From Burkholderiales bacterium (GTDB taxonomy: Bacteria > Pseudomonadota > Gammaproteobacteria > Burkholderiales > Burkholderiaceae_E): 6,322 bases of DNA. Below the pieces are notes generated by a model, which searched no databases, was not told where the DNA came from, and saw only the letters and a list, made by a program, of their open reading frames with translations. Each line of letters starts with the position of its first letter. The stretch's first letter is position 1. The stretch lies in contig JAIYAG010000350.1 in the NCBI GenBank assembly GCA_027489195.1, positions 1 through 6,322 of the forward strand, written 5' to 3'. This document shows positions 1-6,174 of this stretch, piece after piece. Made by a program: the position numbers and the translations under genes.

Positions 1-185
1 TCAAGACCCCCGAGGGCAACCTGTACCAGGTCAAGAACGGCAACTACATCGGCCAGAACTTCGGCCGCGTGCTGCGAGTCTCGGAGGACGAGGTCGCGGT
101 GCGGGAGATCGTCCAGGACGCCGCGGGCGACTGGATCGAACGCGACACGGCCCTGCGTCTGCAGGTGCAGGAGACCAAGAAATGA
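1..185 (+). CDS. pilP: Type IV pilus assembly lipoprotein PilP, C-terminal end (5' truncated by window)
   Basis: Only the last 60 codons are present, read in the frame starting at base 3 and ending in TGA at 183-185. The visible protein starts KTPEGNLYQVKNGNYIGQNF and continues through GRVLRVSEDEVAVREIVQD and DWIERDTALRLQ. This matches the C-terminal beta-rich domain of PilP, whose hallmark is a G-x-Y-I/L-G-Q-N-x-G-R segment followed by an acidic 'E-I-V-x-D...W-x-E-R' strand. In the known family PilP is an inner-membrane-anchored periplasmic lipoprotein that joins the PilN/PilO complex to the N0 domain of the PilQ secretin. The neighbouring gene is pilQ, which starts inside the pilP stop (ATGA overlap of 4 nt), the usual pilMNOPQ arrangement and a sign of translational coupling. 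The lipobox and N-terminal half lie outside the window. Confidence 0.95.
   Translation, partial: KTPEGNLYQVKNGNYIGQNFGRVLRVSEDEVAVREIVQDAAGDWIERDTALRLQVQETKK
170..173 (+). promoter_or_regulatory. Ribosome binding site of pilQ (GGAG)
   Basis: GGAG lies 8 nt before the ATG at 182, inside the last codons of pilP. It supports ATG 182 as the pilQ start despite the rather long basic n-region of the resulting signal peptide. Confidence 0.7.
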
Positions 186-2458
186 AGGGTGCACGAGTGC
201 TGGCTGCGATCGGCGGCCACGGCCGCAACGGGCCCCGTGCCCTTGTCGCGACGATCTTCGTCGCGCTCGCGCTGCTGCTGCACGCGGGCCTCGCGCGCGC
301 GCAGGTCAATGCCATCGAGTCCGTCACCTCGGTGCAGCAGGGCGCTCAGACGGTGCTGCGCATCCAGCTCAAGGCACCTCCGAAAGTCCAGCCGGCGAGC
401 TTCTCGATCGCCAACCCGCCGCGACTCGCGCTCGACTTCCTCGACACCGGCAGCACGGTCGGCACCGCGCCGATCGAGCTCGTCCAGGGCGAGGCGCGAA
501 GCGTCAACGTCGTGCAGGCCGGAAACCGCGCGCGCATGGTGCTGAACCTGCGCCGCCCGGTGACGCACACGACGCAGGTCGAGGGCAATGCGATCCTCGT
601 GATCCTCGAGCCGGTCTCCGGCATCGGCGGCGCGTCCTCCGTCACGTCGGCGAGCTCGTCGGCGTACAGCTTCGCCAAGGCCGACGCGACCGGCACGCAG
701 GCGCTGCGCGACATCGACTTCCGTCGCGGCAAGGACGGCGAGGGCCGCGTGGTCGTCGAACTCTCGAGCGCGCAGACGGGGGTCGACATCAAGCAGCAGG
801 GCCAGACGATCGTCGTCGACTTCCTGAAGTCGCGCGTGCCCGACAACCTGCGCCGCCGCCTCGACGTCGCCGACTTCGGCACGCCGGTCCGCGCGGTCCG
901 CACGTTCCAGCAGGGCGAGAACGCCCGGATGATCATCGAGCCCGCCGGCCTCTGGGAGCACAACGCCTACCAGAGCGACACGCAGTTCGTGATCGAGGTC
1001 AAGCCGGTCCGCGAGGATCCGAACAAGCTCGTGCAGGGCACCCGCGCCGGCTACCGCGGCGACAAGCTGTCGCTGAACTTCCAGAACGTCGACATCCGCG
1101 CGCTGCTGCAGGTCATCGCCGACTTCACGAACCTGAACATCGTCGTGCGCGACTCCGTCGCCGGCAGCATCACGCTGCGGTTGAAGGACGTGCCCTGGGA
1201 CCAGGCCCTCGACATCGTGCTGCAGTCGAAGAACCTCGACATGCGCAAGAACGGCAACGTGATCCTGGTCGCGCCGCGCGACGAGCTCGCGACCCAGGAG
1301 AAGCTCGACCTCGAGTCGAAGCAGCAGATCGCGGAGATCGAGCCGACGCGCGTCGAGACCTTCCAGCTGAACTACCAGAAGGCCGAGTCGGTCGCGAAAC
1401 TGCTCGGCGACGACAAGCAGCGCGTGCTGTCGAAGGCCGGCAGCGCGGTGCCCGACATCCGCACCAACAAGCTGTTCGTGCGCGACACCGCGTCGCGCCT
1501 GGAAGAGGTGCGGCGGATCATCGGTCAGCTCGACATCGCCGTGCGCCAGGTCCTGATCGAGGCCCGGATCGTCGAGGCCGACGACCGCTTCTCGCGCAAC
1601 CTCGGCGTGAAGCTCGGCTTCAACGACCTGCGCAGCACGATCGCCCGGACCACCTCGGTGATCGATCCGGTGACCGGCACGCCGACCGCGCTCAACGTGC
1701 CGGTCTACGGCGCCGGCTCGCCGCTCCTCGGCAGCAGCGCGTACTCGACCCTGTCGGGCAACCTGCAGGGCGCCGCCGACCTGTCGTCGCAGCTCGGCAG
1801 CGGCCTGTCCGGCCTGAACGCGCAGGGCCTGGGCCAGCAGACCGCGATCGCGAACACCAACTTCGTGAACCTGCCCGCCGCGGGCATCTCGGGCGCCAAC
1901 CCTGCGAGCTTCGCGATCAGCCTGTTCGGCTCGTCCCTGACCCGCTTCGTCAACCTCGAGATCTCCGCGCTCGAGGCCGAGCAGCGCGGCAAGGTGGTGT
2001 CGAGCCCGCGGGTGCTGACCTCCGACCAGGGCCGGGCGGTGATCGAGCAGGGCACCGAGCTGCCCTACCAGACCGCGACCTCGAGCGGCGCGACCGCGGT
2101 CGCGTTCCGCAAGGCGAACCTCAAGCTCGAGGTGGTGCCGCAGATCACGCCCGAGGGCAACGTGATCATGAAGGTGCAGGTCAACCGCGACGCGGTCGGC
2201 CAGCTGACCCCCGCCGGTTTCGCGATCGACACCCGCTCGGTGCAGACCGAGGTGCTGGTCGAGAACGGCGGCACCGTGGTGATCGGCGGCATCTACGAGC
2301 AGTTCGAGCGCAATCGCGTCAACAAGGTGCCGTTCCTGGGCGACATCCCCTACCTCGGCAACCTGTTCAAGAACACCGCTCGCACGAGCGACCGGACCGA
2401 GCTCCTGGTGTTCCTCACGCCGCGCGTCGTGACCGACGTCGCCGCGAGCACCCGCTGA
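182..2458 (+). CDS. pilQ: Type IV pilus secretin PilQ
   Basis: The 758-residue product is the outer-membrane secretin through which the type IV pilus is extruded and retracted. A signal peptide is visible: a basic stretch to about residue 20, a hydrophobic core at about 21-35, and cleavage probably after ARA at 38-40. Next come two AMIN domains (about 43-142 and 171-275) that in the family bind peptidoglycan, then the N0/STN domain (about 295-365, starting LSLNFQNVDIRALLQVIADF). The secretin N1 domain follows (about 392-452, with the typical IRTNKLFVRDTASRLEEVR), then the secretin core (about 455-750). The core holds the 'VLIEARIVEAD' strand, 'ALEAEQRGKVVSSPRVLT', 'GGTVVIGGIYE' and the C-terminal 'VPFLGDIPYLGNLFK' signature. 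The start at 182 overlaps the pilP stop and has GGAG 8 nt upstream. Residues about 500-575, inside the core, are unusually rich in Ser, Gly, Ala and Leu. Length is at the upper end for the family. Identity is secure. Confidence 0.97.
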   Translation: MKGARVLAAIGGHGRNGPRALVATIFVALALLLHAGLARAQVNAIESVTSVQQGAQTVLRIQLKAPPKVQPASFSIANPPRLALDFLDTGSTVGTAPIELVQGEARSVNVVQAGNRARMVLNLRRPVTHTTQVEGNAILVILEPVSGIGGASSVTSASSSAYSFAKADATGTQALRDIDFRRGKDGEGRVVVELSSAQTGVDIKQQGQTIVVDFLKSRVPDNLRRRLDVADFGTPVRAVRTFQQGENARMIIEPAGLWEHNAYQSDTQFVIEVKPVREDPNKLVQGTRAGYRGDKLSLNFQNVDIRALLQVIADFTNLNIVVRDSVAGSITLRLKDVPWDQALDIVLQSKNLDMRKNGNVILVAPRDELATQEKLDLESKQQIAEIEPTRVETFQLNYQKAESVAKLLGDDKQRVLSKAGSAVPDIRTNKLFVRDTASRLEEVRRIIGQLDIAVRQVLIEARIVEADDRFSRNLGVKLGFNDLRSTIARTTSVIDPVTGTPTALNVPVYGAGSPLLGSSAYSTLSGNLQGAADLSSQLGSGLSGLNAQGLGQQTAIANTNFVNLPAAGISGANPASFAISLFGSSLTRFVNLEISALEAEQRGKVVSSPRVLTSDQGRAVIEQGTELPYQTATSSGATAVAFRKANLKLEVVPQITPEGNVIMKVQVNRDAVGQLTPAGFAIDTRSVQTEVLVENGGTVVIGGIYEQFERNRVNKVPFLGDIPYLGNLFKNTARTSDRTELLVFLTPRVVTDVAASTR

Positions 2459-2478
2459 GCGCGATCCGACGCAGACAC

Positions 2479-2483
2479 AAGGA
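2479..2483 (+). promoter_or_regulatory. Ribosome binding site of the Ig-domain lipoprotein gene (AAGGA)
   Basis: AAGGA sits 9 nt before the ATG at 2493, in the 34-nt gap after pilQ. No convincing promoter is visible in this gap, so the gene is probably read from the pil transcript but translated from its own site. Confidence 0.7.
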
Positions 2484-2492
2484 CACGCCTTC

Positions 2493-4433
2493 ATGTTCGA
2501 TCGACTTGTTTGCAAGGGCTGGCTGGCGAAGCTGGCGTTGACCGCGGCGCTGGGCGCAGCGGCGGGGCTCGCGGGATGCGGCGGGCAGGGCGCCGGCGCG
2601 GGCGGCGGTGCACAGACGGGCGGGACCAGCGCTTCCATCGTCGAGATCATCAGCGAGAAGAGCGCGCTGAAGTCCTCGGGTGCCGATCAGACCGCGCTCC
2701 AGATCCTGGTCAAGGATTCTGGCAACCGCCCGGTCGTCGGGCAGCAGGTCGTCCTGCAGGCCGACAGCGGCCTCGTCGTCTCCGATGCCGCGACCACGAA
2801 CGCTCAGGGCGTCGTCACCGGCAAGCTCTCGATCACCGCGGGCGACCGTTCGAACCGCACGATCAAGCTGAGCGCATCGGCCGGCTCGTTGAGGTCCGAG
2901 ATCTCGATCGCGGTGACCGGGACGAAGCTGACCGCCACCGTCGACAAGTCCGCGCTCGTGATCGGCGAGACGGCGACGATCAATGCGATCGTCGAGGACG
3001 ACCTGGGCCTGCCGCTCGTCGGCGAAGAAGTGACGTTCGCGTCGAAGGCCGGCAATGCTGTGCCGGCGAGCAGCCGGACGGATTCGAAGGGCAAGGTCGT
3101 GGTCGCGTTCCCGGTGACCAAGTCCGGCACGGACACGATCACGGTCGATGCGCCGCGCGTGCGGCCCAACCCGGCCGGCTCGATCGCGCTGCAGGTCGCC
3201 GATCCCACCTCGACCGAGACCTTGCAGGTCACGGGCGCGCCCACGATCTCCATCGACCCGCCGGTCCTCGCGCAGCGGCTCACGGTCAAGCTCAGCCGTC
3301 CCAACGGCGACATCGCCAACAAGGTGCTGAAGATCACCACGACCCGTGGCTCGATCATCGACCCGGGCGTTCCGTTCACCACGAACGCTCAGGGCATCGT
3401 CACGGTCGATCTGCTGCCCGGCAGTTCGGTCGGCCAGGTTCTGGTCACCGCCGAGGCGATCAATCCGGCGTCGGGCCTCTACGACGGCAAGGGTCTCAAG
3501 GGGCAGTACAACGGCGCCTTCATCACCTCGCTCCCGGCCGACTTCGACATCCAGACGAATCCGAACGCGGTGTCGGTGAACCTCCCCGGAGGCGGCACGC
3601 AGCGCTCGGAGATCAGGGTGCGTGTCTACGACGCGACCGTGAACCGCAACCCGGTGACCAACGCCTTCGTCCGGTTCCGCCTCGTCAACGACCCGAGCGG
3701 CGGGTCGCTCCTGTCGGGCGGCTCGTCGACCAACGTCGACGGGTTCGCGACGACGACCTACATTGCCGGCGACCGCGAGAGCGGCACCGATCAGGTGGTG
3801 ATCGAGGCGACGGTCGAAGGCCTCACGGCGCCCAAGACCGCGAGGCTCACGGTCGGCGGCAGCCCGCTGTTCGTCTCGATCGGCAGCGGCAACACCCTGA
3901 CCGACACGGGCGATTCGACCACCTACCAGAAGGACTTCAACGTCCGCGTGACCGACAGCGCCGGCGTCGCGGTGAAGGACGTGCCGATCACCGTCCGCCT
4001 GCTGCCGCAGTTCTACGTCAAGGGTCGTCACCTGTGGAGCGGCACGCGGTGGACCAACGCCAGCTCGTACCGCATCTGCGCGAACGAGGACCTGAACTAC
4101 GACGGCACGATCAACGCGGGTCTCGGCGAGGACTCGAACGCCGACGGCCGTCTGTTTCCCGGCCAGGTGGCAGCGGCCCGGCCACGCCTGAACGAGTCGG
4201 CACGCACCGACGACACGGGCAGCGTGAAGATCACGATCACCTACGCGCGCAGCTGGGCGTACTGGGCCCAGTTCCAGATCGAGGTGTCCGCGCAGGTCGG
4301 CGGCTCCCAGGGCCGCGCGACGGAGGATTTCCTGCTGATCGGCTCCACCCCCGACTTCACCAGCCAGGACACGACCCCACCGGGCCTGTTCAGCGCCTAC
4401 GGCACCGACATCACCAACTGCAGCCCGAACTGA
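2493..4433 (+). CDS. Predicted outer-membrane lipoprotein with about five bacterial Ig-like (Big_1/invasin-type) domains
   Basis: The 646-residue product has a lipoprotein signal peptide: basic N-terminus, hydrophobic segment at about 11-25 and lipobox LAGC at 26-29. Residue 30 is Gly, not Asp, so export to the outer membrane is expected. A Gly-rich linker (30-44) leads into repeated beta-rich domains. Each shows an invasin-like pattern of a 'D..G.P..G..V' strand followed by a 'T(D/N)..G.(V/A)' turn; the turns are at about 101-110, 195-204, 296-305, 412-421 and 571-580. In domain 5 the first part (about 486-505) is separated from its T-D-x-x-G turn by a roughly 63-residue insert with two DxNxDG motifs (D533-G538 and D547-G552). 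The mature chain has only two cysteines besides the lipidated one, C529 and C643. The start at 2493 has AAGGA upstream. It follows pilQ by 34 nt and precedes a terminator, so it is probably the last gene of the pil operon. A surface or periplasmic stalk, adhesin or secretin-accessory role is inferred from position only; I do not recognise a named gene. Confidence 0.85.
   Translation: MFDRLVCKGWLAKLALTAALGAAAGLAGCGGQGAGAGGGAQTGGTSASIVEIISEKSALKSSGADQTALQILVKDSGNRPVVGQQVVLQADSGLVVSDAATTNAQGVVTGKLSITAGDRSNRTIKLSASAGSLRSEISIAVTGTKLTATVDKSALVIGETATINAIVEDDLGLPLVGEEVTFASKAGNAVPASSRTDSKGKVVVAFPVTKSGTDTITVDAPRVRPNPAGSIALQVADPTSTETLQVTGAPTISIDPPVLAQRLTVKLSRPNGDIANKVLKITTTRGSIIDPGVPFTTNAQGIVTVDLLPGSSVGQVLVTAEAINPASGLYDGKGLKGQYNGAFITSLPADFDIQTNPNAVSVNLPGGGTQRSEIRVRVYDATVNRNPVTNAFVRFRLVNDPSGGSLLSGGSSTNVDGFATTTYIAGDRESGTDQVVIEATVEGLTAPKTARLTVGGSPLFVSIGSGNTLTDTGDSTTYQKDFNVRVTDSAGVAVKDVPITVRLLPQFYVKGRHLWSGTRWTNASSYRICANEDLNYDGTINAGLGEDSNADGRLFPGQVAAARPRLNESARTDDTGSVKITITYARSWAYWAQFQIEVSAQVGGSQGRATEDFLLIGSTPDFTSQDTTPPGLFSAYGTDITNCSPN
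2793..2818 (+). repeat. Copy 1 of a 26-nt near-identical direct repeat inside the Ig-domain gene
   Basis: This copy encodes the T-T-N-A-Q-G-V-V-T turn of the first Ig-like domain. It matches the copy at 3378-3403 at 25 of 26 bases, differing only at 2811 (G here, A at 3396), and is in the same reading frame. The copies lie 585 nt (195 codons) apart. Flanking bases diverge on both sides. Confidence 0.8.
3378..3403 (+). repeat. Copy 2 of the 26-nt near-identical direct repeat inside the Ig-domain gene
   Basis: This copy encodes T-T-N-A-Q-G-I-V-T in the third Ig-like domain, the same structural turn as copy 1. The single base difference changes Val to Ile. It is best read as a trace of domain duplication or gene conversion. 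Confidence 0.8.
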
Positions 4434-4469
4434 GCGCGGCCGCCTCGGCGGCGCGGCGCGGCCCGATCC

Positions 4470-4500
4470 GAAGCCCGGCCCAGAGCCGGGCTTCGTTTAT
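4470..4500 (+). terminator. Rho-independent-type terminator between the Ig-lipoprotein gene and aroK
   Basis: A perfect 10-bp stem is formed by GAAGCCCGGC (4470-4479) and GCCGGGCTTC (4485-4494), with a 5-nt loop CCAGA. It is followed by a short, imperfect U-tract GTTTAT (4495-4500). It lies 36 nt after the stop codon of the Ig-domain gene and fits the end of the pil transcript. A second, smaller GC hairpin (GCCGC/GCGGC with loop CTCG) lies upstream at 4439-4452. The short T-run makes full termination efficiency uncertain. Confidence 0.65.
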
Positions 4501-4509
4501 CCTCGGGGC

Positions 4510-5091
4510 ATGGACGATTCCGAGAACCCAGGTCCACTGTTCCTCGTCGGCATGATGGGTGCCGGCAAGACCACCGTCGGCAAGCGCCTGGCGCGCCGGC
4601 TCGGCTGGGCGTTCGTCGACGCCGACCGCGAGCTCGAGGCGCGCCTGGGCGTGCCGGTGCAGACGATCTTCGAGCTCGAGGGCGAGCCGGGCTTCCGGCG
4701 CCGCGAGGCGGCCCTCATCGACGAGCTCACGCAGCGCCCGAAGGTGGTGTTCGCCACCGGCGGCGGCGCCGTCCTCGACGCGGGCAACCGCGCGGTGCTG
4801 CACCAGCGCGGCCGGGTGGTCTACCTGCGCGCCTCGGTCGGCGACCTGTGGCACCGGCTGCGGCGCGACACGGTGCGCCCGCTGCTCAAGACGGCCGACC
4901 CGCGGGCCCGGATCGAAGCGCTGGTCGGGCAGCGCGACCCGCTGTACCGCGAGGTCGCGCACCTGACCGTCGACACCGGGCGCCAGCCGATCGAGCAGGT
5001 GGTCGATGCTATTCTCGCCCGGCTCGGCCATCCCGAGCCCGCGGCGCCCCCGCTCCCGTCCCCACCTCCCGAGTCCGCCCGCGATGCGTGA
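4510..5091 (+). CDS. aroK: Shikimate kinase AroK
   Basis: The 193-residue cytoplasmic enzyme phosphorylates shikimate to shikimate 3-phosphate with ATP, the fifth step towards chorismate. The Walker A loop GMMGAGKT is at 14-21. The shikimate-binding elements are all present: F-V-D-A-D at 35-39, the F-R-R-R-E segment with R63 at 62-66, and the G-G-G motif at 84-86. The lid arginine is R123 in 'RPLL' and the 'QRDPLY' motif is at 141-146 with R142. Starting at ATG 4510 puts about nine residues before the first beta strand, as in other AroK proteins; the next Met codons (15 and 16) lie inside the Walker loop, so they cannot be the start. There is no good Shine-Dalgarno sequence, only CGGGG directly before the ATG. 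A Pro-rich tail (about 174-193, PEPAAPPLPSPPPES) extends beyond the fold. The gene overlaps aroB by 8 nt. Confidence 0.97.
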   Translation: MDDSENPGPLFLVGMMGAGKTTVGKRLARRLGWAFVDADRELEARLGVPVQTIFELEGEPGFRRREAALIDELTQRPKVVFATGGGAVLDAGNRAVLHQRGRVVYLRASVGDLWHRLRRDTVRPLLKTADPRARIEALVGQRDPLYREVAHLTVDTGRQPIEQVVDAILARLGHPEPAAPPLPSPPPESARDA

Positions 5092-6163
5092 AGTTCCGGT
5101 CTCCCTGGGTGACCGCTCGTACCCGATCCAGGTCGGCAGCGGCCTGCTCGCCGGCAACGAGGCGCTCGCGCGGCTCGCCGCCGGCCGCATGGTGGCGATC
5201 GTCACCGACTCGAACGTCGCCGCGCTGCATGCGCGCGTCGTCGCCGACACGCTGCGCCCGCATGCCGCCTCGCTGCACGAGGTGGTGCTGCCCGCCGGCG
5301 AGTCGAACAAGACCTGGGAGACGCTGAACCGGATCTTCGACGCGCTGCTCGAGGCGCGCTTCGACCGCGACGCGCTGCTGGTGGCGGTCGGCGGCGGCGT
5401 GGTCGGCGACATGGCCGGCTTCGCGGCCGCGGTCTACCAGCGCGGCATCGAGTTCGTGCAGGTGCCCACCACGCTGCTGTCGCAGGTCGACTCCTCGGTC
5501 GGCGGCAAGACCGGCATCAACCATCCGCTCGGCAAGAACATGATCGGCGCGTTCCACCAGCCCCGGCTGGTGCTGATCGACGTCGACACGCTCGCCACGC
5601 TGCCCGACCGCGAGCTGTCGGCGGGGCTGGCGGAGGTCATCAAGCACGGCGCGATCGCCGATGCCGGCTACTTCGACGCGGTCGCGACGGCGCTGCCCGC
5701 GCTGCGGGCCAAGGATCCGGCCGCGCTCGTCGCGGCGGTGGCGCGGTCCTGCGAGATCAAGGCCTCGGTGGTCGAGCGCGACGAGCGCGAGGGCGGCGTG
5801 CGCGCGATCCTGAACTTCGGCCATACCTTCGGTCATGCGATCGAGGCCGGCATGGGCTACGGCGAGTGGCTGCACGGCGAGGCGGTGGGCGCCGGCATGG
5901 TGATGGCCGCCGACCTGTCGCGCCGGCTGGGTCTCGTCGATGCCCCGACCGCCGCGCGGCTGCGCGAAGCGGTGGCCGCGGCCGGGCTGCCGGTGAGCGG
6001 CCCGCGCTGGCCCGCGTCGCGCTACGTCGAGCTGATGTCGGTCGACAAGAAGGCGCGCCAGGGCACGCCGCGCTTCGTGCTGATGGACGGGCTCGGCGCC
6101 GCACGCGTGCAGCGGGTCGACGACGCCCTGCTGGCCGAGACGCTCGCGGCCTGCAGCGGCTGA
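5084..6163 (+). CDS. aroB: 3-dehydroquinate synthase AroB
   Basis: The 359-residue enzyme converts DAHP to 3-dehydroquinate, the second step of the shikimate pathway, using NAD+ and a divalent metal (usually Zn or Co). Visible family features are the nucleotide-binding GGGVVGD at 103-109, the 'PTTLLSQVDSSVGGKTGIN' block at 128-146 with K142, and K151 in 'LGKNMIGAFHQP'. The three metal ligands are E184 (GLAEVIKHG), H247 (NFGHTFGHAIE) and H264 (LHGEAVGAGM). The chain length is normal for the family. ATG 5084 is chosen because MREVPVSLGDRSYPIQVG fits the family N-terminus. An in-frame ATG at 5006 would add 26 Pro/Arg/Ser-rich residues that are only the out-of-frame reading of the aroK end. No clear Shine-Dalgarno is present; the 8-nt overlap with aroK suggests translational coupling. 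Confidence 0.97.
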   Translation: MREVPVSLGDRSYPIQVGSGLLAGNEALARLAAGRMVAIVTDSNVAALHARVVADTLRPHAASLHEVVLPAGESNKTWETLNRIFDALLEARFDRDALLVAVGGGVVGDMAGFAAAVYQRGIEFVQVPTTLLSQVDSSVGGKTGINHPLGKNMIGAFHQPRLVLIDVDTLATLPDRELSAGLAEVIKHGAIADAGYFDAVATALPALRAKDPAALVAAVARSCEIKASVVERDEREGGVRAILNFGHTFGHAIEAGMGYGEWLHGEAVGAGMVMAADLSRRLGLVDAPTAARLREAVAAAGLPVSGPRWPASRYVELMSVDKKARQGTPRFVLMDGLGAARVQRVDDALLAETLAACSG

Positions 6164-6174
6164 GCGGCCGGGCG

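Noticed and set aside
44..2650. Very long open frame on the minus strand opposite pilQ (868 codons)
   Set aside because: It is the mirror of a G/C-rich third position in pilQ. Its translation is a low-diversity Arg/Ala/Asp/His/Val-rich chain without a recognisable fold, while the + strand encodes an unmistakable secretin.
2415..4031. Long minus-strand open frame opposite the Ig-domain gene (538 codons)
   Set aside because: Same compositional artefact: Arg/Asp/Gly/Ala-rich, spans the pilQ-lipoprotein boundary and has no domain. The + strand frame has a lipobox, ribosome binding site and Ig motifs.
4434..4469. GC-rich spacer after the Ig-domain gene considered as a small RNA or attachment site
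   Set aside because: It shows only a 5-bp GC hairpin and simple GC-rich sequence, with no tRNA-like structure, no direct repeats and no integrase nearby.
2510..4555. Plus-strand alternative frame covering the Ig-domain gene and running into aroK (681 codons)
   Set aside because: The translation is Arg/Gly/Asp/His-rich with no hydrophobic core pattern, and it would run through the terminator and the aroK start.
5006..5083. Longer aroB start at ATG 5006, adding 26 residues
   Set aside because: The extension is Pro/Arg/Ser-rich, not family-like, and lies wholly within aroK. Start 5084 gives the normal AroB N-terminus and length.
4411..5412. Minus-strand open frame opposite aroK and the aroB start (333 codons)
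   Set aside because: It crosses two conserved genes on the other strand and shows no recognisable domain; explained by codon bias.
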